Source: Elstera sp043721315 (GTDB taxonomy: Bacteria > Pseudomonadota > Alphaproteobacteria > Elsterales > Elsteraceae). From it: a stretch of 64,000 bases of DNA. Positions 27,623 through 35,621 of this stretch are shown in pieces (the first letter of the stretch is position 1; each line of letters begins with the position of its first letter). The notes beneath the pieces were generated by a model. That model was not told the origin of the DNA and did no database searches. It saw nothing but the letters and a program-made list of their open reading frames with translations. Made by a program: the position numbers and the translations under genes. The DNA lies in the NCBI GenBank assembly GCA_043721315.1, contig JAYSQZ010000052.1, positions 62,001 to 126,000 on the forward strand. Reading direction: 5' to 3'.

Positions 27623-28357
27623 ATGCGGCTCGATCAAACCCTCGTCGCTCACGGTCACGCGGCATCGCGCGAGCGGGCGCGGCAGATGATCTTGGCGGGG
27701 CAGGTTGAGCTTGCTGGGAAAATCGCGACCAAACCGGGGGCGGAGGTTTCCGATCCTGCCGCCGTGCGCGTGCTGGTGCCCGACCATCCGTGGGTATCGC
27801 GCGGGGCGTTGAAGCTGCTGGGCGCGCTTGCGGCTTTCAGGCTCGAGCCTGCGGGGGCAAGGGCGCTCGATATTGGGGCTTCTACCGGCGGCTTTACGGA
27901 AGTGCTGCTGGCGCGCGGGGCCGAGGCGGTTTTGGCGGTCGATGTCGGTCAGGACCAGCTCGCCGAAAAACTCCGCACCGATCCCCGCGTTGAAAGGCTG
28001 GAGCAGACCAATGCACGCGATTTAACCGCCCTTCATCTAGCCCGCCTCGGCCCGCCCAACTGGATCGTCTGCGATGCCAGCTTTATTTCGCTGACGCTGG
28101 TGCTGCCCACAGCCTTAGCCCTCGCCGCCCCCGGCTGTACGCTGGTGGCCCTTATCAAACCGCAGTTCGAGGTGGGGCGGGGCAACCTTGGCAAGGGCGG
28201 GATTGTGCGGGATGCGGCGCAGCATGACGCTGTTTGTGCTAAAATTCAGGCGTGGTTGAGCGAGGCAGAGGGGTGGCAGGTATTCGGCCTCGCCCCCAGC
28301 CCCGTTGAGGGGCCGGATGGGAATAAGGAGTTTTTGATTGCGGCGCGGAAACGCTAG
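27623..28357 (+). CDS. tlyA: TlyA family 2'-O-methyltransferase (S4-FtsJ)
   Basis: 244 residues: N-terminal S4 RNA-binding domain (RLDQTLVAHGHAASRERARQMILAGQVELAG) and an FtsJ-like methyltransferase domain with SAM motif ALDIGASTGGFTEVLLARGA, VDVGQDQL and catalytic-lysine segment ALIKPQFEVGRG. In mycobacteria TlyA 2'-O-methylates 16S and 23S rRNA. The operon order dxs-tlyA is common. The ATG directly abuts a repeat element, so its upstream region, including any Shine-Dalgarno site, is repeat-derived. Confidence 0.93.
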   Translation: MRLDQTLVAHGHAASRERARQMILAGQVELAGKIATKPGAEVSDPAAVRVLVPDHPWVSRGALKLLGALAAFRLEPAGARALDIGASTGGFTEVLLARGAEAVLAVDVGQDQLAEKLRTDPRVERLEQTNARDLTALHLARLGPPNWIVCDASFISLTLVLPTALALAAPGCTLVALIKPQFEVGRGNLGKGGIVRDAAQHDAVCAKIQAWLSEAEGWQVFGLAPSPVEGPDGNKEFLIAARKR

Positions 28358-28402
28358 AGCAAATCCCTAACGGGTGATCCCACCCGCTCGGGATTTGCTC
28401 TA
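28355..28402. terminator. Perfect palindrome between tlyA and the DapA-like gene
   Basis: 13-bp arms TAGAGCAAATCCC / GGGATTTGCTCTA with an inner CGGGTG/CACCCG stem. It overlaps the tlyA stop codon, and the convergent DapA-like gene stops two bases later. It can act as a bidirectional terminator and belongs to the repeat family also at 27591 and 29446. Confidence 0.8.
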
Positions 28403-28404
28403 AT

Positions 28405-29268
28405 TCACGCCCAAGCACCTGCCGTCGCCAGCCCAAACTCGGTCGGGCGCAATGCCGGGGATCTGTCACAGATTGCGATACCGCTGCGTGCGCCAAAGAT
28501 GCGCTTGCCATAGCAGATGAGATGTTCGAGCGATTGCATGGAAAAACTGGCGGCAGGCAGAAGTCTCTCATACTCCGAAAGCGCCAAGTCGATCTCTCCA
28601 GATGCCCAGGCACGGTAGCACGCGACGACACCCGGCAAAACATCTGGCGCTACGACAAACCCCTCACAGCCGGCCTTTAGGCAATCCGTCATCTCAAGGC
28701 CACCGCGCCCGTTCAGGATGGTAAGACCACCGCCTACGCGCTTGACCAGACCAGCGAGGTCAATGGCTGAGGTTTCGGATTTGATGAGGGTAAAATTGAC
28801 GCATCTGCCCCGCAAGACTGCGATGTCTTCGTCCGACAAAGACCGACCAAGGTATTGCGGAGCGTTTTGAATAGCGAAAGGCAGCCGAGTTTCAGCCCCA
28901 ACCCTGGCGAAGAACTCGATATACTCCGAAGCCGGATAGGCCCCCACCAGCGGCGGCTGTAGGATGAGCCAGGCAGCGCCAGCCGCCTCAGCGTGGCGGA
29001 TCAACTCCGTTTGTTCGGCCACAGAATTTCCGGCAATCGTAACCGAAAGTGGCAGGTCTTGGATGTCCTCGGCAGCCCAGTCGATCAACCGGCATCTCTC
29101 GGCAAACGTCAGTTTGCCAACTTCAGTTGCAAGGCCGAGCACTGTAACCCCATCGGCTCCTGCCTGTCTTACATAGTCGGCTTGCGCTGCCATGGCGGTG
29201 CGGTCTAGCCTTTCGCTTGCATCAAATAGCGCGAAAAGCACGCAGTGGATGCCCGTGAATACTTTCAA
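28405..29268 (-). CDS. Dihydrodipicolinate synthase/N-acetylneuraminate lyase superfamily protein
   Basis: 287 residues with the DapA TIM barrel. The Schiff-base lysine appears in NFTLIKSETS. Two canonical spots are altered: the GTTGE loop reads GLATEVG and the usual YNxP (catalytic Tyr) reads QNAP. The superfamily includes 2-keto-3-deoxy-sugar-acid aldolases and dehydratases. Its place downstream of galactonate dehydratase suggests it handles 2-keto-3-deoxygalactonate or a similar acid, but the missing Tyr makes a standard aldolase reaction uncertain. It is separated from dgoD by about 360 bases of repeats, so it may be a separate unit. Confidence 0.8.
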   Translation of the reverse strand: MKVFTGIHCVLFALFDASERLDRTAMAAQADYVRQAGADGVTVLGLATEVGKLTFAERCRLIDWAAEDIQDLPLSVTIAGNSVAEQTELIRHAEAAGAAWLILQPPLVGAYPASEYIEFFARVGAETRLPFAIQNAPQYLGRSLSDEDIAVLRGRCVNFTLIKSETSAIDLAGLVKRVGGGLTILNGRGGLEMTDCLKAGCEGFVVAPDVLPGVVACYRAWASGEIDLALSEYERLLPAASFSMQSLEHLICYGKRIFGARSGIAICDRSPALRPTEFGLATAGAWA

Positions 29269-29381
29269 AGTGCGGCCTCCTTAAGAAAATCAGTGACTCC
29301 CTCGGCCTCGGGTATCGTAGCACGAGGCAGGTCTTGGCGGCCCCGCCCAAGACCTAGTAGAAATCTTCTGGCTTTGACTCT

Positions 29382-29479
29382 TAGAGCGTTTTTCGTTCGC
29401 TTTGGCTCACGTCAATCGCTCTAAGAGCCTGTTTGAAAATGTCGGACGGGTCGATCTCACCCGCTCGGGATTTGCTCTA
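29382..29479. repeat. TAGAG...CTCTA palindromic repeat plus shared arm
   Basis: TAGAGCG (29382-29388) pairs with CGCTCTA (29417-29423) around TTCGTTCGCTTTGGCTCA, a string also found between dxs and tlyA. It is followed by CACCCGCTCGGGATTTGCTC (to 29479), matching copies ending at 27622 and 28402. Confidence 0.8.
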
Positions 29480-29539
29480 AAAGCCGCCATTGCGGCGGCG
29501 GCCAAGGGCGCGGATGCGCCCGCCCGGCGAGGGCCAAAA
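29477..29539. repeat. 63-bp dispersed repeat, copy 1
   Basis: CTANAAGCCGCCATTGCGGC and on to GGGCYAAAA. It is identical to 58613-58675 except for two positions that I can see. It has internal GC-rich dyads (GCCGCCATTGCGGCGGC). A REP-like element is likely. Confidence 0.9.
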
Positions 29540-29545
29540 TAAAGC

Positions 29546-29583
29546 TAGAGCTGCGTGCGTCATAGTTGACGCACGCAGCTCTA
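29546..29583. terminator. Strong hairpin after galactonate dehydratase gene
   Basis: Perfect 17-bp arms TAGAGCTGCGTGCGTCA / TGACGCACGCAGCTCTA with a TAGT loop, about 45 bases downstream of the dgoD stop on the minus strand. It could end the sugar operon. Its TAGAG/CTCTA ends match the other palindromes nearby. There is no clear T-run on either strand. Confidence 0.7.
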
Positions 29584-29627
29584 AGACGAATTTCCGGCGA
29601 TCAGCCGTCTATTTGACGTTAGATCGG

Positions 29628-30776
29628 CTACCATTCCGCAATAGAACCATCCTTGTGGCGCCAAACTGGTGCGCGCCATTTGTGGCCGCTGCGGGCAGCC
29701 TCGACCACGCGTTCTTCATCAACTTCGATGCCAAGGCCGGGGCCGTTGGGAATTTGAAGTTGGCCGTTCGTGAGCGTAAAGCCCTGTCCGGGGCGGGTAT
29801 AATCGGTCAGGTCGCCCCCTTGATTGTAGTGAATGCCCAGGCTTTGCTCCTGGATGAAGGCGTTGTGGCAAACGGCGTTAACCTGAAGACAGGCTGCCAG
29901 CGCAATTGGCCCAAGCGGGCAATGCGGGGCTAGTGCGATGTCATAGGCTTCGGCCCAATGCCCGATCCGCACGGTTTCCGAAATGCCGCCGACGTGTGCT
30001 GGATCAGGGTTAATCACTTGCGCCGCCCGCAATTCAAACACACGCTTGAAATCATAGCGGGAATGCAGCCGTTCGCCGATGCACAACGGGATTGAGGTGG
30101 CGCGGGCTAAATCTGCCAGGCTCTCCACCATTGCAGAAACCACGGCATCCTCGACAAAGATCGGGCGCAGTGGCTCCAGTTCTTTCAAAAGCACCCGCGC
30201 CATAGGCAAATGGACCCGCCCGTGAAAATCGAAGGCAAGATCCATGCTGGAGCCAACCGCTTCGCGCAACTCGAACAATCGCTGAATGATGCCGTCAACT
30301 TTTGCGTAAGTATCAACAATTTGCAATTCTTCACAAATATTGAATTTCACCGCATCAAAGCCCTGATCTCGCAGCTTGATCGCCCCTTCGATCAGTCTTG
30401 AAGGCCGGTCGCCGCCAATCCAGCAATAGCTGCGGACCGACTGGCGCACAGGGCCACCCAGCAATTCATTCACCGGCACGCCGAGGGCACGCCCCTTAAT
30501 GTCCCACAGCGCGGTGTCCAGACCGGAGATGGCGCTCATCAGCACCGGGCCGCCACGGTAGCAGCCGTTCCGATACAGCATCTGCCAGATGTCTTCGATA
30601 TGGCGGGGATCGCGGCCCACGACCATATCGCTAAGCTCGGCGATCTTCGTGGCCAGTGTTTCAGCGTGACCCTCCAGCACAGGCTCGCCCCAACCGGAGA
30701 TGCCTTCATCCGTTTCCACTTTCAGAAACAGCCAGCGTGGCGGGACTAGAAAGGTTTTAAGCGAGATAATCTTCAT
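29628..30776 (-). CDS. dgoD: D-galactonate dehydratase (enolase superfamily)
   Basis: 382 residues, same length as E. coli DgoD and very alike over its whole length. It dehydrates D-galactonate to 2-keto-3-deoxygalactonate with Mg2+. Visible motifs are YRGGPVLMSAISGLDTALWDIKG, DFHGRVHLPMA (metal Asp and catalytic His), VEDAV, GERLHSRYDFK (metal Glu), APHCPLGPIALAACLQ (catalytic His), IQEQSLGIHYN and the C-terminal W-R-APVWRHKDGSIAEW. The ATG at 30776 lies one base after the upstream stop. Closely related dehydratases exist, so substrate is inferred. Confidence 0.88.
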   Translation of the reverse strand: MKIISLKTFLVPPRWLFLKVETDEGISGWGEPVLEGHAETLATKIAELSDMVVGRDPRHIEDIWQMLYRNGCYRGGPVLMSAISGLDTALWDIKGRALGVPVNELLGGPVRQSVRSYCWIGGDRPSRLIEGAIKLRDQGFDAVKFNICEELQIVDTYAKVDGIIQRLFELREAVGSSMDLAFDFHGRVHLPMARVLLKELEPLRPIFVEDAVVSAMVESLADLARATSIPLCIGERLHSRYDFKRVFELRAAQVINPDPAHVGGISETVRIGHWAEAYDIALAPHCPLGPIALAACLQVNAVCHNAFIQEQSLGIHYNQGGDLTDYTRPGQGFTLTNGQLQIPNGPGLGIEVDEERVVEAARSGHKWRAPVWRHKDGSIAEW

Positions 30777-30777
30777 G

Positions 30778-31101
30778 TCAGCCCTGGGCCTCCACCACGG
30801 GGCCACTGGCCGCGAGGTCTGTGATCTGCATATTGGTTGGCCCGTCGGTCCAGGTACCCTTCGCCGCCACGCGCCGGGCGCACAGCAGTGCCTTTGTGTG
30901 ATTGGTCTCGCTCATCTTGATTGCTCCTTCCAACACTGCTTCAGCGCCCCTGACCACGGGTCCACGCTTTTTGCTAAACGCCGTCATGCCGTCGCGGCCT
31001 TTCTTGGTTATCCCGCACTGCGTTTCACCGCTGTTTCCCCATACCTGCCCCGGCGCGATCGAGGCACCTTGGCTGTGCCGACGGATGTGACCGTGAGTCA
31101 T
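30778..31101 (-). CDS. Unidentified 107-residue ORF, coupled on both sides; possible gene remnant
   Basis: I do not recognise this protein. It starts with ATG overlapping the mutarotase stop (ATGA) and ends one base before the dgoD ATG, precisely the spacing expected for an operon gene. The sequence is polar and low in hydrophobic runs (TKKGRDGMTAFSKKRGPVV, KGTWTDGPTNMQITDL), with no domain, signal or membrane segment. It may be a small functional protein or the in-frame leftover of a deleted enzyme gene such as a lactonase or dehydrogenase. Confidence 0.4.
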   Translation of the reverse strand: MTHGHIRRHSQGASIAPGQVWGNSGETQCGITKKGRDGMTAFSKKRGPVVRGAEAVLEGAIKMSETNHTKALLCARRVAAKGTWTDGPTNMQITDLAASGPVVEAQG

Positions 31102-31955
31102 GGCAATATCCCGTCGTCCCGGTCGGTCAGGGTCATTCGGACTGACCAGCTGTGCGTCTCGTGCAGGCCAAGCATCCGGGCCTGTCCAAGGGTGTCAGCA
31201 TCGGCAAGGTTATCGACGGCGGCCGTGGTCGGCTCCAGCGCAACCTGATTCACCGGATTTCCCTTGGGCCAACCGCCATAGCAGAGCCATAGTCCGAAGG
31301 CTGGCACATCGTCCCAATCAAGAGTGATGCCGCCATTGGGTCCGACGATGGCCGCCGATGCGCGGCGCGGCGTTTTGGAATAGGCTTTCAGGGCAAGGCC
31401 CTCATCCGGCGGCCCGACGATGCTCAAATCGCGGCCCTGATAGGTGGGCCAGACGAATGGATCCTCCCCGATACGCAGCCTTTCATGTCCGGCCAAGACG
31501 ATCCGGTCGCCCCGGCTGGTGGCCAGTAGGCAATGCTGGCTCCAGAGATAGGGCAGTTGCCGTGGACCAAGATTGCTCACGCGGTAGTTAGCCACCGCAG
31601 TTGCACCTGCTACTGTTAGCCGCCGTGTGAAGCGGAACAGGGAGGTCTCGAACCGTGTTTCAACGCACTCCGGGGCTACCAGATCGACGCTCCAGTGACG
31701 CCCCCAAAGCACGCCGTGATCGCGCAACCGCCCCCCCCAGGCGGGATGATCGCAGGAAAGGACGGTCGGGAAACATTCGTCCCAACCGACCGCCTCGTCG
31801 GCACCATAGGCCACGTCCTCGCCCGGATGGGAGGAACTCTGTGGACCGGTAACTAGCCACTGGCGCCCGCTGTTGCGATCCGTCAGTGACAAAACCCTGG
31901 CACCATAGTCGGGCGATATCGAAAGGCTAAGGCGGTCATTCCCGATGCTCAGCAC
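31098..31955 (-). CDS. Aldose 1-epimerase-like protein (galactose mutarotase fold)
   Basis: 285 residues, GTG start. Mutarotase-like beta-sandwich text: LSISPDYGARVLSLTDRNSGRQWL, GWDECFPTVLSC, RVSNLGPRQLPYLWSQHCLL, and GLWLCYGGWPKGNPVNQVALEPTTA (catalytic Glu region). It would interconvert sugar anomers before oxidation by the dehydrogenase. It follows the permease stop by one base (TAA-A-GTG) and overlaps the small unknown ORF. Sugar specificity cannot be read from the sequence. Confidence 0.8.
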   Translation of the reverse strand: MLSIGNDRLSLSISPDYGARVLSLTDRNSGRQWLVTGPQSSSHPGEDVAYGADEAVGWDECFPTVLSCDHPAWGGRLRDHGVLWGRHWSVDLVAPECVETRFETSLFRFTRRLTVAGATAVANYRVSNLGPRQLPYLWSQHCLLATSRGDRIVLAGHERLRIGEDPFVWPTYQGRDLSIVGPPDEGLALKAYSKTPRRASAAIVGPNGGITLDWDDVPAFGLWLCYGGWPKGNPVNQVALEPTTAAVDNLADADTLGQARMLGLHETHSWSVRMTLTDRDDGILP

Positions 31956-31956
31956 T

Positions 31957-33009
31957 TTAGTGTCCTCCCGAGGCCATCAATTTCGTCTGGTGCCGTTCTG
32001 CTGTAGCCATCCGCCATTGACCGATGGCCACGGCGAGGACCAGCAACAAGCCTTTCGCAACGAGTTGATAAAAAGTTGGAATTCCCAGCAAATTCATGCC
32101 GTTGGACAAAACCGCGAGCAGCAAAACGGCCAGCATCGACCCAACGATGGTCCCTTTACCCCCCGCCAGCAACGCACCCCCCAGAAAGACGGCCGTGATC
32201 GCCTCTAACTCCAGCCCTTGCGTACCCGAGGCAGGTTGCCCCGAAGATGTCCGCGCCGTAACGATGACCCCTGCAAGGCCGGACAAAGCACCGGAAATGG
32301 CATAGATCCAGAGCCGCATCCTGTTGAGATTGATCCCTGCAAGGCGCGCTGCGGTAGGGTTGCCGCCCATCGCATAGATGGAGCGGCCGAACACAGTAGA
32401 GGACATCACGAAGTAGCCGACAATCGCTACGCCAATCAGTATCGCGAAGGCAATCGGAATGCCTGGGAAGCTGCCTAATTGCAAGAATCGGCCCGATCCA
32501 AGCAACGCGAAGGTAGGGTCGAGCACGCCCACGGGCCGTCCGTCGGGGGCGATCAGAAAGGCTATGCCGCGAAAGGCGGACATGGTGGCGAGCGTTGCCA
32601 CCACCGCATTAACGCGCAGATAGTTGATGATGAGCGCGTTAACCAAACCCAGCACGGCACCGATAGCGAGGCCACCCGCGAGGCCACCAGGAATACTGCC
32701 CGATCCCGTAACGATCAAAGCGCAAATGACCGAGGCGCAGCCCGCAATCGACCCGACGGAGATATCCAGCCCATTAGAGACGATCACCAATGTCATGCCG
32801 ACGGCGATCAGGCCGACGACGGCCATATTCTGACCGATGTTAAACAGATTGCGCGATGAAAACAGAAATTCGGTTTGGCTGGACACCGCCACGACAAGAA
32901 GGATCAGCGCGATAATCAGCGAAATATTCTCAGCGCCTATAAAGCGGGTTAGTCGAAATATTGGGCTTTCCGGGGAACGGGTCGTCATCTTAAATTTTCC
33001 AGCGGTCAT
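31957..33009 (-). CDS. Sugar ABC transporter permease (RbsC/AraH type)
   Basis: 350 residues with eight to ten hydrophobic helices and the BPD_transp_2 text: GMTLVIVSNGLDISVGSIAGCASVICALI, INYLRVNAVVATLATMSAFRGIAFLI, GGNPTAARLAGINLNRMRLWIYAISGALSGLAGVI, AVFLGGALLAGGKGTIVGSMLAV. The start overlaps the ATPase gene stop by ATGA. It probably works as a homodimer with the ATPase and binding protein of this operon. Confidence 0.92.
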   Translation of the reverse strand: MTAGKFKMTTRSPESPIFRLTRFIGAENISLIIALILLVVAVSSQTEFLFSSRNLFNIGQNMAVVGLIAVGMTLVIVSNGLDISVGSIAGCASVICALIVTGSGSIPGGLAGGLAIGAVLGLVNALIINYLRVNAVVATLATMSAFRGIAFLIAPDGRPVGVLDPTFALLGSGRFLQLGSFPGIPIAFAILIGVAIVGYFVMSSTVFGRSIYAMGGNPTAARLAGINLNRMRLWIYAISGALSGLAGVIVTARTSSGQPASGTQGLELEAITAVFLGGALLAGGKGTIVGSMLAVLLLAVLSNGMNLLGIPTFYQLVAKGLLLVLAVAIGQWRMATAERHQTKLMASGGH

Positions 33010-34508
33010 GCTGCCACTCCGGTGCCAATGGCCAAGGCGACGATGGCCTCTTCTGTGGCATCTTGTTTTTCAATCGGGTGCGAAAGTCGCCCGCCGTGCA
33101 TCACCACGATGCGGTCGGATAAGGCCAGCAGCTCGGGCATTTCCGACGAGATTAGCATGATTGCCATACCGTCCTTGGCCAAACGGTCGATGAGACGGTA
33201 GATTTCGGCTTTGGCCCCTACATCGACCGCGCGGGTCGGCTCGTCCAAAATCAGTAATCGTGGCCCTGCAACTAACCAGCGCGCCAGCACTACTTTTTGC
33301 TGGTTGCCGCCCGAGAGCTTTCCCACCTCTTGCCATAGCGACGGAGTCTTGACCTCTAACTGGCGAATAACCGGGCCAACAGCCTCAACCATCTGTCCTA
33401 TCCGCAACATGCCCCAGCGCGCCAATCGCGTATAGACAGCCATGGCGGCATTGTCGATTACCGACCGGCTGAGAATTAGCCCCTCGGCCTTGCGGTTTTC
33501 CGGGGCAAAACCGATATCGGCGCGGATTGCTTCTGCCGGGGAGCGGATGTCGCGCTCCTGTCCAAATAACGCTATCTTGCCCCCGGAACGGCGATATTCG
33601 CCAAAGATCACCTTAGCCAGTTCCGTGCGGCCCGCTCCAACCAGCCCGGCAAAGCCGAGGATCTCGCCTGCGCGGATCTTGAACGAGATGTCACGATGCC
33701 AGGGGCTGGATAAGCCTTCGACCTCCAGAACCACGTCGTCGCGCGTCGTTGCCTCCCGCTTAAAGCCGTAGATCAGCTCCCGCCCAACCATTAGGCGCAC
33801 AATAGCGTCTTCGGTCGTGTCGGCAGTGGTAAGGTCACCAGTTTTCTGGCCGTCTTTCAGGACGATCACTCGGTCCGAGATCGCCATAACCTCTTGCAGG
33901 CGGTGGGAGACATAGATGATCCCGAGACCTTCGGCTTTGAGCTTGCGGATAAGGTCGAACAGGCGCGCCACCTCGTCCGAGGTCAGCGATGATGTCGGCT
34001 CGTCGAAAGCCACGACCTTCACGCCAGGCTTCAACGCCCGCATGATTTCGACCACGTGCATCTGCGCGGGGGAGAGGCTTCGCCCTGTCGCGGAAATGTC
34101 GATCAGGTCCGAAAAGCCATAGCGTTGCAGCAGGGCGATCACTTCGGCGCGCATCGCGTTGACGTCCACCCGACCGAAACTGCGGCTTGGATATTCGCCG
34201 ACAAAGATGTTTTCGGCCACGGAGATATCGGGGACGATTTCCGGTTCTTGGCGCACTAGGCGGAACCCGGCATTGCGGGCCGCCAACGGCGAGGCGTGCA
34301 AGACATCGGCCCCGTCCAGAAGAATTTGACCCTGATCGAGCTGGTAGTCACCTGACAGTATTTTAAGTAGGGTGGATTTGCCGGCGCCGTTCTCGCCCAC
34401 AAAGGCCACTACTTCGCCACGTGCGACCGACATCGACAAATTCTGAAGCGCCCGCACGCCAGGAAAGGATTTACCCACGCTTTTGATGTCGAGGATTGTA
34501 TTCTTCAT
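33006..34508 (-). CDS. Sugar ABC transporter ATP-binding protein (two fused ATPase domains, RbsA/AraG type)
   Basis: About 500 residues with two ATPase halves. Half 1 has Walker A GENGAGKSTLLKIL, signature LSPAQMH (divergent) and Walker B VVAFDEPTSSL. Half 2 has a degenerate Walker A (GLVGAGRTELAKVI, with Arg for Lys) but LSGGNQQKVVLARW and LLILDEPTRAVDVGAK, as usual for this family. The ATG at 34508 is preferred over 34553 from the family N-terminus and GGAAAT upstream. Confidence 0.93.
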   Translation of the reverse strand: MKNTILDIKSVGKSFPGVRALQNLSMSVARGEVVAFVGENGAGKSTLLKILSGDYQLDQGQILLDGADVLHASPLAARNAGFRLVRQEPEIVPDISVAENIFVGEYPSRSFGRVDVNAMRAEVIALLQRYGFSDLIDISATGRSLSPAQMHVVEIMRALKPGVKVVAFDEPTSSLTSDEVARLFDLIRKLKAEGLGIIYVSHRLQEVMAISDRVIVLKDGQKTGDLTTADTTEDAIVRLMVGRELIYGFKREATTRDDVVLEVEGLSSPWHRDISFKIRAGEILGFAGLVGAGRTELAKVIFGEYRRSGGKIALFGQERDIRSPAEAIRADIGFAPENRKAEGLILSRSVIDNAAMAVYTRLARWGMLRIGQMVEAVGPVIRQLEVKTPSLWQEVGKLSGGNQQKVVLARWLVAGPRLLILDEPTRAVDVGAKAEIYRLIDRLAKDGMAIMLISSEMPELLALSDRIVVMHGGRLSHPIEKQDATEEAIVALAIGTGVAA

Positions 34509-34565
34509 CGGATTTCCAAGGAAAGTGGCGAGCCTGTGTCGTAGGCCCGCCAAGTCAGGGGGAGA

Positions 34566-35534
34566 TCATTGGCAGGGCATGATGTCCTTGTAGGTCACCG
34601 GATCCACGATCGTGGTATTCGCCACGGTCTTGGCAGGTAGCGGCTTACCGGTTTCGAGCGCATTGACCAGCGCGCGCGCTGCGGCATCGCCCACGTCGAC
34701 CCCTGAAATATACAGCGCCGCTTTGAAGCCAGTTCTAAGTCCTGCCTTCCAAGGACGGCAAGCCTCATAGGCACCCAGACCAACCGCAATAACGTCGGTC
34801 GCTGAAATGCCTGCGTTCTTAAGGGCGTTGGTTGCACCCAGCACACCTTCGTCGTTGCAGGACGTCACAACCCATTTAGTGATCCCCGGATGGGCCGTAA
34901 TCACCGGACCCGAGGCACTGAGCGACACATCCGTTGTGCCATCATACGCGACGGTGATGAAGTTTTTTTCCGTCACACCAGCCGCGATCATCCGTGCCTT
35001 TTGGGCATTGGTGCGGTCGTTACAGACCGAAACCGTAGGAACAGTAACCAGTAAGATCCCAAGACCGGGATTGCTCAGCCAACCCGCTGCTGTCAGCAGT
35101 TCGCCCGCCTTATTGCCAACCTTGGTTCCCATAGCCACACCGTCAAAACCCGCGAAGGGCACATCTGCGCCCGTACCATCTTTCAGGGGGTCATCAGTGG
35201 CAATCAGTGGAATGCGCGCAGCGGCAGCGGCTTTTGCAACGGCCGGCCCGATGGCTTGATCGGGTGCCGTGATAGCCATAGCCTTGGCACCGGCGGCGAT
35301 AGCGTCTGAGACAGCGCTGATGGCAAGGTTTGAATCCAGCTCGACGTTGATGATTTGAGCCTTGTAGCCCAGCTCTTTGGCCGCTTTGGTAAAACCGGCG
35401 GCCTGGTCGATGAAGTATTGCTGCGTGCCACTCTTATAGATGGCGACCAGTAACTTGTCTTGGGCGAACGCTGTGCCAGATGCCAAACCGGCAACAACCA
35501 TGACAGACGCCGTAAGCGTATTCCTAAAGTTCAT
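34566..35534 (-). CDS. Periplasmic sugar-binding protein (AraF/RbsB-like)
   Basis: 322 residues with a signal peptide (MNFRNTLTASVMVVAGLASGTAFA) and a periplasmic binding protein type I fold. KELGYKAQIINVELDSNLAISAVSDAIAAGAKAMAITAPD and GLGAYEACRPWKAGLRTGFKAALYISGVDVG resemble arabinose/galactose binders of the AraF type more than RbsB. It is the first gene of the minus-strand operon, and CCAGGGAGGATAC upstream gives a strong Shine-Dalgarno site. The ligand is inferred as a galactose-like aldose. Confidence 0.88.
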   Translation of the reverse strand: MNFRNTLTASVMVVAGLASGTAFAQDKLLVAIYKSGTQQYFIDQAAGFTKAAKELGYKAQIINVELDSNLAISAVSDAIAAGAKAMAITAPDQAIGPAVAKAAAAARIPLIATDDPLKDGTGADVPFAGFDGVAMGTKVGNKAGELLTAAGWLSNPGLGILLVTVPTVSVCNDRTNAQKARMIAAGVTEKNFITVAYDGTTDVSLSASGPVITAHPGITKWVVTSCNDEGVLGATNALKNAGISATDVIAVGLGAYEACRPWKAGLRTGFKAALYISGVDVGDAAARALVNALETGKPLPAKTVANTTIVDPVTYKDIMPCQ

Positions 35535-35621
35535 AGTATCCTCCCTGGTAGATTTTTTATGGTTTTGTCACTTAAACCGTTTATCATATGAACACAAGTT
35601 TGATGAAAGAGGGAGGAAAAA
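35535..35621. promoter_or_regulatory. Divergent promoter region with candidate GntR operator
   Basis: 87 bases between the binding protein gene and the SDR gene. It contains GTTTATCATATGAAC (35579-35593), an imperfect palindrome (GTTnATnnnATnAAC). Its first 11 bases also occur upstream of the GntR regulator at 37428. It would allow one regulator to control both transcripts. Confidence 0.5.

Larger units (their letters stand above)
29269..29627. other. Repeat-rich intergenic region
   Basis: No coding sequence is evident. It holds a TAGAGCG/CGCTCTA palindrome, the GGGATTTGCTCTA arm, the 63-bp repeat at 29477-29539 and a strong 17-bp-arm hairpin at 29546-29583, listed separately. Confidence 0.8.

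Noticed and set aside
30700..31248. Plus-strand 182-residue ORF opposite the sugar operon
   Set aside because: Arg/Ser/Pro-rich shadow of the coupled minus-strand genes with no domain.
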